Source: Desulfatibacillum sp. (GTDB lineage: Bacteria > Desulfobacterota > Desulfobacteria > Desulfobacterales > Desulfatibacillaceae). From it: a stretch of DNA of 64,000 bases. A program made the position numbers and the translations under genes. The stretch lies in NCBI GenBank assembly GCA_016342355.1, contig JAEINP010000010.1, forward strand, positions 1-64,000. The letters run 5' to 3'. The notes beneath the pieces were generated by a model, which made no database searches, had not been told where the DNA came from, and saw only the letters and a list, made by a program, of their open reading frames with translations. Within the stretch, counting starts at the first letter, position 1. Each line of letters begins with the position of its first letter. This document shows positions 26,101 to 34,123 of this stretch, piece after piece.

Positions 26101-27152
26101 TCAGGATGCCATTGGGACGAGGCAAATCTTCGTTTTCGGGCATGCAAGCTCGGGCCCGGTTTTGAATGAACGCTTTGAGATTGCCAAGCCCTCCGACGTC
26201 CTGAATCTTGCGTGGTCCCCAGAAGCATCCCTTGTCATCTTCCGGGGTGGATGGGTCGGCATGTTGCGGAAGATATCCTGCCAGAACCACGTTTTAGGCC
26301 GGACCGGCCCGTCCTCACCCGGCCAATGGACAAACACATTGTGCTTGTATCCATCGCCGTTCCACCATGTTCCGGCAGGGATCATGCTCTTATCCCGCTC
26401 CTGGGCCGGGAACATCCGCAAAAGGGCCTCCTGGCCTTTCCTGAGCAATACCAATACCGGCTTGGATATTTCCCGCTCCACCCTCCTGGCTATGGTTTTT
26501 TGGGAAGGAATTTCCCACCCGTGTTCCTCAGCCAGTTTTTCCAGGCGCACATAACAGGCCGATAACGTCGGCTGTTCCTGCCTCAAATAGTCCGCCTTAA
26601 AAACCTCCCAGGCCTGGGGGTCAGTTCTGCTTCCTGCCTGCATCCCACATATCCGGGCACAAGGGCGGCTTCCCAATCCGTCTTGGACAGGCTTTCAACC
26701 TCACGGCCCCAACGGTAAATGGAAAGCGCAGAGAACCCCATCTGCTTGCCTACCAGCTCCCGGGCCTCAGTCAGCTTGGCCCCCGTGGAAATCAGGCTTT
26801 CCACCGCCAATAAAGCCTTTAAACGCTCCTGGGCTTTTTTCTTTTGCTTGCCCGATTTCCGGTCATACACGGCGTGCAATGTCTCGGACTGGCAATCGTT
26901 TTTCCGGCATTTCTTAACGGGAGCCTTTGGCGCATGGGCCTGCAACAAAGCCGCCTGCACAGCCACCGGCAAACCCGAATGACCGGAATCGGACAGACTT
27001 TTCTGGTATTCCTCCTCCACATAGGCCCAAGGAACCATGGAGGCCAGCCTGACCCATCGGTTGCCGGGGGACAATTTCCCGCCAAAGGGCATGGTGAATT
27101 CCACGAAGGTCAATTGTTTTTCGTTATGGGTGTACACGCGATCTCCTGACAA
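26101..27152 (-). pseudogene. Mu-type transposase remnant with an IS-transposase N-terminus
   Basis: The minus-strand frame starting at 27152 opens with about 65 residues like the N-terminus of IS5/IS1182-type transposases (GNRWVRLASMVPWAYVEEEY). It then changes into a MuA-type DNA-binding region (KLTEARELVGKQMGFSALSIYRWGR). Near 26600 the reading shifts frame and continues as MuA (AWEVFKADYLRQEQPTLSAC, then the KTIARRVEREI helix and the WWNGDGYKHNVFVHWP core start). It breaks off near 26270 before most catalytic acidic residues. So it is a chimera of two mobile elements with one frameshift and a 3' deletion. Confidence 0.7.
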
Positions 27153-27474
27153 GGTGCAAGTTTTTTGACAAAAATCACCTGAATTTCTTGCATCATTGGC
27201 AGAAGAAATAGCATGTTTACAATTAAAATCAATGGTTTATTAATTTTTCAGCAGGCTCCACATAAGTTATAGAAATATGCTGCAATGGGCAGCCAGGCCT
27301 GAGAATCCCTTCCCAATTGCAGGAACTGAATTGACGGAGTGGAGGGCGGATGATACTATCCGGCGAGGTCAGGGCCGAAAAAACCCGGCTTTCCGGCGGG
27401 AGTCGGCGCCAGGGCCTTCATGAACCGCCTGACAGGCGAGATCCTTGGTGAGAATCACTATTCCGGAGGTTGCC
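27153..27474. other. Intergenic region between mobile debris and DUF4124 gene
   Basis: AT-rich first half, then a GC-rich stretch (27340-27440) with several short complementary runs such as CCGGCGAGG and CGCCTG/CAGGCG. I see no ORF or clear terminator. CCGGAGGT at 27463-27470 is the ribosome site of the next gene. Confidence 0.4.
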
Positions 27475-28059
27475 ATGCGAAAGATCGTGCCAAGTATTTT
27501 TGCTGCCGTGCTATTGTTTTCCTGGACACAGACCGGGCTTGCCGAGATTTATTCTTACAAGGATGAAAACGGGGTCCTGGTTTTTACGGACACCCCGCCG
27601 GACGCGGCCCAGGTTGCCCCCGGGGAAGTGGAAATTACTAAGGAAGCCCCCCTTTCCCCCCAGTCCCAATCCCGTTCGACCGCCTCTCAACAGAAAATGC
27701 CGCCCAAGCCTGCCCCGGCTGGCCAGCAAGATCCCTCTGTCCAGGACAAGGACCAGGGTCCCAGTGATCAGGAGATCCTGGAGTACTTGCAGGGATTGCA
27801 GGTTTTTCGGGAGGACGCCAAAAAGCTCAAAGAGGAAAAGGCCGCTTTGCAGGAAGAGGCGGACGCCCTGGCTGAGGCGGCAAAAAGCATAAGGAAAAGA
27901 AGCGCCATGCGTGTCCACAACAGCAAGGTCCAGGAAATGAATGACAAAATCCAGGAACTGGCCGCCAGGGCGAAAAAGCATGACGAAAGGCGACAAGCCT
28001 ATGAGAGTGCACACGAAGAACTAAGGGAGGCGGCCGCCAGGGGAAATCCGGCTCCCTGA
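27475..28059 (+). CDS. DUF4124-domain exported protein
   Basis: 194 residues from the ATG at 27475, preceded by GGAGGT. A signal peptide covers residues 1-22 (hydrophobic, ending GLA before EIYSY). The DUF4124 domain follows at once: IYSYKDENGVLVFTDTPP. Residues 55-95 are Pro/Gln/Ser-rich. Residues 100-190 are a Lys/Glu/Ala-rich coiled coil. Such proteins act in the periplasm; no function is established. Confidence 0.75.
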   Translation: MRKIVPSIFAAVLLFSWTQTGLAEIYSYKDENGVLVFTDTPPDAAQVAPGEVEITKEAPLSPQSQSRSTASQQKMPPKPAPAGQQDPSVQDKDQGPSDQEILEYLQGLQVFREDAKKLKEEKAALQEEADALAEAAKSIRKRSAMRVHNSKVQEMNDKIQELAARAKKHDERRQAYESAHEELREAAARGNPAP

Positions 28060-28117
28060 ATGAAGGTGAACCTTCCCATTCCGGCTCGTGGCCATGCCCC
28101 GGGCTAGTGAGGTATTT

Positions 28118-29041
28118 ATGCAATTTGAAAGTGTGGAAGATGTAAGAATCCGGCTGGAGGAAGCCGACTACATATGCTCCAAGCTGGCTGCCACGGTGGT
28201 TTTTCTGGCCGGGGCCACCAACAAGCCCATTCTGGTGGAAGGGCCGGCAGGCGTTGGCAAGACCGAGCTTGCCAAGGCCGTATCCCGGTGCCTGGGAAGA
28301 GACATGATCCGTTTGCAATGTTACGAGGGCCTGGACGAGGCCAAGGCATTGTATGAATGGGAATACGCCAAGCAGTTGCTTTATACCCAAATGGTCAAAG
28401 ACAAGATTTATGATGTGATTGAGAAATCCACCTCTTTAACCGAAGCCGTGGACATCATCGCAGCCCAGGAGGACGCTTTTTTCTCCGAGCGTTTTATCCA
28501 GCCAAGGCCTTTGCTGTCGGCTATTATGTCCAAGGAGCCGGTGGTTTTGCTGGTGGACGAGGTGGACAAGTCCGACCCGGAATTCGAGGCGTTTTTACTG
28601 GAAATTTTGTCTGATTTTCAGGTGACCATTCCCGAGTTGGGCACCATGAAGGCCGTGGCCATCCCCTTTGTTTTCCTCACATCCAACAATTACCGGGATA
28701 TGTCCGACGCCTTAAAGCGCCGGTGCATCCACCTGTATATCGATTACCCGGAGAGGGAGTTGGAAGCCCGCATCGTCAGGCTCAAGCAGCCTGGCATCGA
28801 CGAAACCCTGGTGTATCAGCTGGTGGACGCCATCCGGGAAATCCGCAACCTGGATTTGAAGAAAAAGCCCTGTATTTCCGAAACCCTGGACTGGGCACAG
28901 TCCCTGATGGTGCTCCAGGTTGGGGAATTGAGCCAGGACATTATCCGCGAGACCCTGAGCGTGATCACCAAATACCGGTCTGACACGGAAAAGGTCATCA
29001 AATACATGGAAGACATGTCCAAAAAGGCCGGCATACAATGA
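28118..29041 (+). CDS. MoxR-type AAA+ ATPase
   Basis: 307 residues from the ATG at 28118, with GTGAGG upstream; the frame is open ten codons further. Walker A GPAGVGKTELAK is near residue 41, CYEGLDEAKALYEWEYAKQL near 67, Walker B VVLLVDEVDKSD near 144, sensor 1 FLTSNNYRDMSDALKRRC near 187. The two blocks CYEGLD and LKRRCIHLYIDYPE are typical of the CoxD/MoxR branch. It overlaps the VWA gene by ATGA, the standard MoxR-VWA pair that assembles or activates a metalloenzyme or protein complex. Confidence 0.88.
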   Translation: MQFESVEDVRIRLEEADYICSKLAATVVFLAGATNKPILVEGPAGVGKTELAKAVSRCLGRDMIRLQCYEGLDEAKALYEWEYAKQLLYTQMVKDKIYDVIEKSTSLTEAVDIIAAQEDAFFSERFIQPRPLLSAIMSKEPVVLLVDEVDKSDPEFEAFLLEILSDFQVTIPELGTMKAVAIPFVFLTSNNYRDMSDALKRRCIHLYIDYPERELEARIVRLKQPGIDETLVYQLVDAIREIRNLDLKKKPCISETLDWAQSLMVLQVGELSQDIIRETLSVITKYRSDTEKVIKYMEDMSKKAGIQ

Positions 29042-30435
29042 TGCAACTTGTCCTCAAATTCGCCTCCTGCACCCGCGCAGCGGGATTGAGGGTGTCCACC
29101 TCCGAAGTGCTGGACTGCCTGGACCAGTTGCAGCATGTCAACCCGGTGGACGAGGAGGAGTTCAAGATCCTTATGCGGGCTAATTTTGCAAAAAGCCGCA
29201 GGGATCAGGCCAAGTTCGATTATCTGTATGATTTGTTTTTCCACGAAATGCAGACAGACCTGGACTTCAAGTCCGAGTCCATGGGCCAGTATTTGCAGGA
29301 AATCCTGAAAATGCTGGGGGAAAATCTTCCTCAGGACCAGGAAAGCCAAGCGGTTCTGGATCTCATGGCGGGCAATCCCATGGCCTATCTGGAACTCCTG
29401 CAGCAAATCCAGTCGGACGACAACGCCGCGCCCGGCATCAAGGGTTCCAACCTGGGCCAGCTTGCCAAACGGCTTCAGATCATGCTGGGATTCAACGACG
29501 TCCGGGAACTCATCGCCCAGTTTTTGGAGGGCCGCACCCCCTCCCCCGGCGTCACCGAAACCATTGATTATCAAATCCGCCAGCAGTTGCGGGCTTATTT
29601 TGATGAGCGGCTTGAGGTGGCGCGGGAGCTTTTGACCAGCGAATCCAGGCCCAACAATGAGTCCCTGAAAACGTCCTCCTCTCATGACAAACACCTGGCC
29701 CAGTTGGGGGACAAGCCCTTTGTTTCCCTCAACCGCAAGGAAGTGGAGGAAATGCGGGAGATCATCAACCATTTGGTGGCCAAGCTCAAGGACACCATTG
29801 GCAGACGATACGCCCGCAAGACTTCCGGCATTCTGGACGTAAAGAAAACCCTTCGCCAGTCCTCCAAGTACCAGGGGGTGCCGGTGGAGCTTGTTTACAA
29901 AACCAAGCAACCCAAAAAGGGCAAGATTGTCACCATATGCGATGTTTCCGGATCGGTATGGTCTGCGGCCCGATTCATGCTCAATCTCCTGTATTCCGTG
30001 TCCGAACGTTTTAACGGTGTGCGTTCGTTCATTTTTGTCAACAACCTGGCGGAAGTGAGCGACACCTTTGACAAATACGAAATCAACCAGGCCATAGAAA
30101 ACGTCCTGAGAAACCACGAGGTGGAGTTTCAGGCCCGGACCGACTACGGCGCCATGCTGCGCCATTTCCGGCGGGAGTACATGGATATCCTGAACAAAAA
30201 AACCACCCTCATCATCATTGGGGACGGGCGGTCCAATTATTCCAACCCGGAAGCGGACATCCTGGACCAGATGCGGGATAAATGCCGCCGGGTGATCTGG
30301 CTCAACCCCGAGGCCGAGGTTTTCTGGTACTCCGGCGACAGCGAAATGCGCACCTACGAAAGATATTGCCACGAATTCCGGCAGGTGCAAAATTTAAATC
30401 AGTTGATGGAGTTTATCAAGGATTTGGTTTTGTAG
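29038..30435 (+). CDS. VWA-domain protein, CoxE-like
   Basis: 465 residues. The N-terminal half is helical with a STSEVLDCLDQL start typical of CoxE. The C-terminal von Willebrand A domain has the metal-ion site DVSGS at residue 302, a Thr/Asp pair in RTDYGAML near 380, and IIGDGRSNY near 400. The first codons overlap the MoxR gene. Partner of the ATPase; the target enzyme is not adjacent. Confidence 0.87.
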   Translation: MMQLVLKFASCTRAAGLRVSTSEVLDCLDQLQHVNPVDEEEFKILMRANFAKSRRDQAKFDYLYDLFFHEMQTDLDFKSESMGQYLQEILKMLGENLPQDQESQAVLDLMAGNPMAYLELLQQIQSDDNAAPGIKGSNLGQLAKRLQIMLGFNDVRELIAQFLEGRTPSPGVTETIDYQIRQQLRAYFDERLEVARELLTSESRPNNESLKTSSSHDKHLAQLGDKPFVSLNRKEVEEMREIINHLVAKLKDTIGRRYARKTSGILDVKKTLRQSSKYQGVPVELVYKTKQPKKGKIVTICDVSGSVWSAARFMLNLLYSVSERFNGVRSFIFVNNLAEVSDTFDKYEINQAIENVLRNHEVEFQARTDYGAMLRHFRREYMDILNKKTTLIIIGDGRSNYSNPEADILDQMRDKCRRVIWLNPEAEVFWYSGDSEMRTYERYCHEFRQVQNLNQLMEFIKDLVL

Positions 30436-30605
30436 AATCAAGGACTGGGACTTGCCGAATCAGAACCCGGGCTTGGTAACAATCCCGGAGGAAACATGCA
30501 TGGTAACGGGCTGCCCGGGCAGGATGAATATGCCTCGATCAGATGGGCTTCCGCTTCTGCTCAGTCTATATCGCCTGACCCAATCCTTCAGAGGGTTACC
30601 CGTCC

Positions 30606-31169
30606 ATGAGACCTATTGATTCGTTTGTTTATGTATTCCTGGCTGTTACATTGTTTTCAGGATTCATGTTCGTCAAGTCCATGAGCAGGCAGCGCCAGTT
30701 GATCCGGTCCCTGGGGGATTTGTCGTCAAGAAAATCCTATTCGCTCAAGCAGACAGGGGCCTTTTCCACAGGCTTGTGGCTTTTATTCTTCCTGGCCAGC
30801 GGGTGTTGGACCGCCACCAATTACGCCATTACCTATTACCAGAATAAAGGTTTTGAGCAGCACCGGGCGGAAGCGCCCGTATATCCGGGAGCAACGCCCA
30901 CAAACGTTATCAGAATGCCGTCAAGGGACGGTTCTTCCAAGGACACCCTTACCTATGGAAATTATGAAGCTCCCGCCACCCCGGAAATGGTTGTGGAGTA
31001 TTTTCGGAATAATACCCTGGAAGGGGGATGGCGCTACGAGGAGGATAAGCAGAATATCCTGGTTGTCCTGGCCAAGGAAGACGGAACCCGCCTGAAAATC
31101 GTCATCCAGGCATTACCGCCGGAAGGTGCACAGCCTGTATGCCGCCTCATGTATCTGCAAAATGGGTAA
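30606..31169 (+). CDS. Hypothetical membrane-anchored protein
   Basis: 187 residues. Two hydrophobic spans at about 7-24 and 51-70, then a soluble domain with VYPGATPTNVIRMP and ATPEMVVEYFRNNTLEGGW. That block resembles domains that follow a lipid- or membrane-attached stalk in deltaproteobacterial proteins, but I cannot name the family. AGAGGG lies upstream of the ATG. It follows the MoxR/VWA pair by 170 bases. Confidence 0.6.
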   Translation: MRPIDSFVYVFLAVTLFSGFMFVKSMSRQRQLIRSLGDLSSRKSYSLKQTGAFSTGLWLLFFLASGCWTATNYAITYYQNKGFEQHRAEAPVYPGATPTNVIRMPSRDGSSKDTLTYGNYEAPATPEMVVEYFRNNTLEGGWRYEEDKQNILVVLAKEDGTRLKIVIQALPPEGAQPVCRLMYLQNG

Positions 31170-31336
31170 AACAACCCGGGATTACCAAACGCAGGTTACC
31201 AAATTCTTCTTGCCGTGGGTGACCGCCTCATGGATCGATTCCGGCGCCCCCTGAAAAAAAATTGCCACGACTGCCCGCCTTTTTAGGATTCCCTTGCTGC
31301 CATGGTAATTCCTGGTAATTATGTAACCCGGGCCAG

Positions 31337-31414
31337 AAAAACTGTGCTAACACACCCAGGTAGCAAAGGACGCTCCCTGGGCCACCCTCATCCGGGAGTG
31401 TCAGGGCCACCCGC
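31337..31414 (-). repeat. Two-hairpin dispersed repeat, copy C
   Basis: Read on the minus strand it starts GCGGGTGGCC at 31414 and ends in ACAGTTTTT at 31337. It matches copy A (425-508) closely through both hairpins. It sits between a hypothetical gene and an AT-rich membrane protein gene. Confidence 0.75.
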
Positions 31415-31467
31415 GAATTATGAAGTTATTAAATTTTTGATGGATGTCCCCCGAGAGAGTATTGACG

Positions 31468-31884
31468 ATGGAAGGTAATGAAACAAGCTCAATATGGTTA
31501 ATCTACATATTCGTATTCGTATTGTTGTTTGCTAAGGGTTATTATCACTTTATTGTCAATCGAGATGTTAACAAGAGGCGAATACTACAGGATAAGGTAT
31601 GCCCTTTTTGTAGCACAGTGTATCCAAGTGCTTTGAGAACTTGTGGTTCTTGCCATAAAGGGGTTGAATCTGCGCAGAAAAATCTAATCTGTTTGAACTG
31701 TGGATTCATTGGTGAGATGGACAAGTATCGAAAAAATTCTGAATTTACCATAACGACGATGCTACTATGTGCATTTATCTTCCCTGCATTGATATACTTC
31801 TTTTCATACCGAAACAGGAGGATATGCAAAAATTGCGGTAGAATGACCAGACGAAGCGATTACGCGGGTGGCGCTGGCACTTGA
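31468..31884 (+). CDS. Zinc-ribbon membrane protein, hypothetical
   Basis: 138 residues from the ATG at 31468 (the frame is open 8 more codons). Two membrane spans, about 9-29 and 94-113. Four CxxC pairs at 45/48, 59/62, 75/78 and 120/123 suggest zinc-ribbon knuckles. Base composition is clearly more AT-rich than its neighbours and codon use differs (many TTA, ATA, AGA codons), so recent transfer is likely. It lies just after a dispersed repeat. Confidence 0.6.
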   Translation: MEGNETSSIWLIYIFVFVLLFAKGYYHFIVNRDVNKRRILQDKVCPFCSTVYPSALRTCGSCHKGVESAQKNLICLNCGFIGEMDKYRKNSEFTITTMLLCAFIFPALIYFFSYRNRRICKNCGRMTRRSDYAGGAGT

Positions 31885-32147
31885 CCGACGGAGTACTTTC
31901 TTTGTGTTTTGGGGTCACATCCCGCAGGTTGGGGGTTGGGACTCAATCCAGGGTCTTTGCCGGGTGTTTTTGAATATTAGCTGAATTGAAAAAAAGTCGA
32001 TCCTGAAAAACATTTAAAACATGATATTGCTTGAGCAGCGTCTTTTGCCGCCGCCCGCCATGAGATCAATGAATCACTGCGCCTCTGGCGTCTGACATAA
32101 AAACAGGCTGACACAGACTTATGAACACTACACCATGTGGTGATATC
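31885..32147. other. Gene-free stretch
   Basis: No ORF of interest. Its right end holds the hairpin that follows the acyl-CoA dehydrogenase gene. Confidence 0.4.
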
Positions 32148-32183
32148 GAGGCGCCGGGCCAATCCTTGATCGCCCGGCGCCTC
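32148..32183 (-). terminator. Hairpin after the acyl-CoA dehydrogenase gene
   Basis: GAGGCGCCGGGC (32148-32159) and GCCCGGCGCCTC (32172-32183) pair perfectly over 12 bases. It begins 13 bases after the gene's stop. There is no U-run, so it may rely on Rho or act as an RNA 3'-end stabiliser. Confidence 0.6.
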
Positions 32184-32196
32184 AATAATAATTCGA

Positions 32197-34041
32197 TTAG
32201 CCCATGAAGCAGGCTTCTGGCATGGTCACCACGGCGTCGTTGGTGATTGCAATGGCGTTCATCTTACCCATGGTTCCGGGCAGGATGGAGTTGATAAAGT
32301 ACTCGGCGGTCTTTAACTGGCTCAGGTAGAAAGCGGCTTCCTTGTTTTTGGCCACCAGCTCGTTGACATCCTTGTCGCCCGCAATCTTGTCCAGTTTGGG
32401 AGCGGCGACGACGGCGCGCCACAAGAGCATCCAACCCATGATCACGTCGCCCATGACTTCCTGGAACGGCGTGGCGAACGCAAAGGCTTCCTTGATTTTG
32501 CCGGAGGCGGCTGTGCCGCCCAGGTGCATGGCCACTTCGCTCAGACGGGTGACCGCTTCTTCCAGCTTGGAGGCATCTTCGTCCAGGGCCGGGTTTTGCT
32601 TGGCGAGAGCCACGGTCTTTCCGATTTCGGAAAGCAGGTTGATGAAGTAAGCGCCCTTTTTCATGCCCATTTTCCGGCCTAAAAGGTCCATGGCCTGGAT
32701 ACCGTTGGTGCCTTCGTAGATGGAGTTGATCTTGGAATCGCGCATGATCTGCTCCACCGGGAATTCCTGGGTATATCCGTAGCCGCCATAGCACTGAATG
32801 GCCTCGCCGCAGACCTGAAAGCCCCGATCCGTGCAGTAGGACTTGACGATGGGCGTGAGTATTTCAATCAGTCCCTGAAGGTAGTCCTTCTTAGCCTCGT
32901 CCTGTTCCAGTTTGATTTTGTCGAACAGGTTCGCGGCGAAGTAACACAGGCTGCGCATACCGTCCACATGGGCCTTCATCCACAGGAGCATGCGGCGCAC
33001 GTCCGGGTGTTTGATAATGGTCACGGGCGCGGCGTCGTGGTTGAACATGTCGTTCAGGTCCCGGCCCTGGACCCGTTCCTTGCAGTAATTGACGGCGTAC
33101 AGGTAGGCTGCGCTGGCGTTGCATGCGCCGATAGTTCCCACCAGCAGGCGGGCTTCGTTCATCATATGGAACATGACCTGCATGCCCTTGTTGACTTCGC
33201 CCAAAAGCACGCCCTTGCATTTGCCCTGGCCGCCAAAGGTCAGGCTGCATGTGGACGAGCCTTTGAGGCCCATTTTATGTTCGATGCCTGTGCAGACCAC
33301 ATCGTTGGGCTCGCCCAGGGAACCGTCATCGTTCACCAGGATTTTGGGCACGATGAACAGGGAGATGCCCTTGGTGCCTTTGGGGGCGCCTTCGATGCGG
33401 GCCAGGACCGGATGGATGATGTTTGGGGTTAGATCCTGTTCCGCGCCGGTGATGAAAATCTTGTTGCCGGTAATGGTGTAGGTGCCGTCGTCATTGGGCA
33501 CGGCGGTGGTGGTCAGGTTACCCACGTCAGACCCGGCTTCGGGCTCGGTGAGGACCATGGTGCCGCCCCATTCGGCGGAGTAGAGTTTTTTCAGGTAGAG
33601 TTCCTTTTGCTTGTCCGTACCGAAGATTTCGATCATCTTGGCGGTGCCGTGGCCTGCGTAGCCATAGGCGGCGAAGGCGAAATTCGCGCCGATGATATAT
33701 TCGATCACAGACTGGCCGATAGTCAGGGGAAAGCCCTGGCCGCCCACTTCCGGTTTTTCCGTCATGCCGACCCATTCGCCTTCCACCAATAGTTTGTAGG
33801 GCTTGCGATAGCATGCGGGAACTGTCACCTTGCCAGCGTCGAACACAGCCCCTTCCCGGTCGCCTTCGGCCAGGGTGGGCAGGACTTCCTTGACGGCGAA
33901 GGTCCTTGCCTCGTTGATGAGCAGGTCAAAGGTTTTTTTATTGAATTCAGCGTATTTTTCGTGTTTGCACAAACTTTCCGCATCCAGTTGTTCGTACAAA
34001 ACAAAATCGATATCCCTGCGGTCTGCGATATACTGAGCCAT
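32197..34041 (-). CDS. Acyl-CoA dehydrogenase (large, FadE/DmdC type)
   Basis: 614 residues, longer than the usual 380 because of a C-terminal domain after residue 460. Acyl-CoA dehydrogenase motifs: MVLTEPEAGSDVGNL near 160, ITGNKIFITGAEQDL near 190, GYGYTQEFPVEQIMRDSKINSIYEGTNGIQ with the catalytic Glu near 445. This long type oxidises acyl-CoA to enoyl-CoA in many deltaproteobacteria. AGGAGG precedes the ATG. It is 82 bases after the dienoyl-CoA-reductase-like gene and the last gene of a TetR-led unit. Confidence 0.92.
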   Translation of the reverse strand: MAQYIADRRDIDFVLYEQLDAESLCKHEKYAEFNKKTFDLLINEARTFAVKEVLPTLAEGDREGAVFDAGKVTVPACYRKPYKLLVEGEWVGMTEKPEVGGQGFPLTIGQSVIEYIIGANFAFAAYGYAGHGTAKMIEIFGTDKQKELYLKKLYSAEWGGTMVLTEPEAGSDVGNLTTTAVPNDDGTYTITGNKIFITGAEQDLTPNIIHPVLARIEGAPKGTKGISLFIVPKILVNDDGSLGEPNDVVCTGIEHKMGLKGSSTCSLTFGGQGKCKGVLLGEVNKGMQVMFHMMNEARLLVGTIGACNASAAYLYAVNYCKERVQGRDLNDMFNHDAAPVTIIKHPDVRRMLLWMKAHVDGMRSLCYFAANLFDKIKLEQDEAKKDYLQGLIEILTPIVKSYCTDRGFQVCGEAIQCYGGYGYTQEFPVEQIMRDSKINSIYEGTNGIQAMDLLGRKMGMKKGAYFINLLSEIGKTVALAKQNPALDEDASKLEEAVTRLSEVAMHLGGTAASGKIKEAFAFATPFQEVMGDVIMGWMLLWRAVVAAPKLDKIAGDKDVNELVAKNKEAAFYLSQLKTAEYFINSILPGTMGKMNAIAITNDAVVTMPEACFMG

Positions 34042-34123
34042 GCCTGTGTCCTCCTGTTAGTTATAAAAAATAAATATGATAAGGCCTGTTATGAAGGGAA
34101 AATTGGATTTCCCGGGTTCACGA

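Larger units (their letters stand above)
25829..26290 (-). pseudogene. AAA ATPase fragment (Ycf46/FtsH-like), truncated
   Basis: About 80 residues of an AAA domain are readable: IQDVGGLGNLKAFIQ, a Walker A GLPGTGKSLS, then PLIRLDIGGLKNSLVGE and ERIMRQA. Walker B and everything after it are missing. The homology stops close to a perfect 29-base palindrome at 25925-25953, after which the frame is junk until the stop. The upstream end merges with the Mu-type transposase remnant in another frame. Confidence 0.65.

Noticed and set aside
27340-27440. Riboswitch-like GC-rich leader before the DUF4124 gene
   Set aside because: Several short complementary runs exist, but none matches a known riboswitch core and no terminator or anti-terminator pair is evident.
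28816-30390. Minus-strand ORF of 524 codons
   Set aside because: Antisense of the MoxR and VWA genes, which have clear motifs and overlapping starts.
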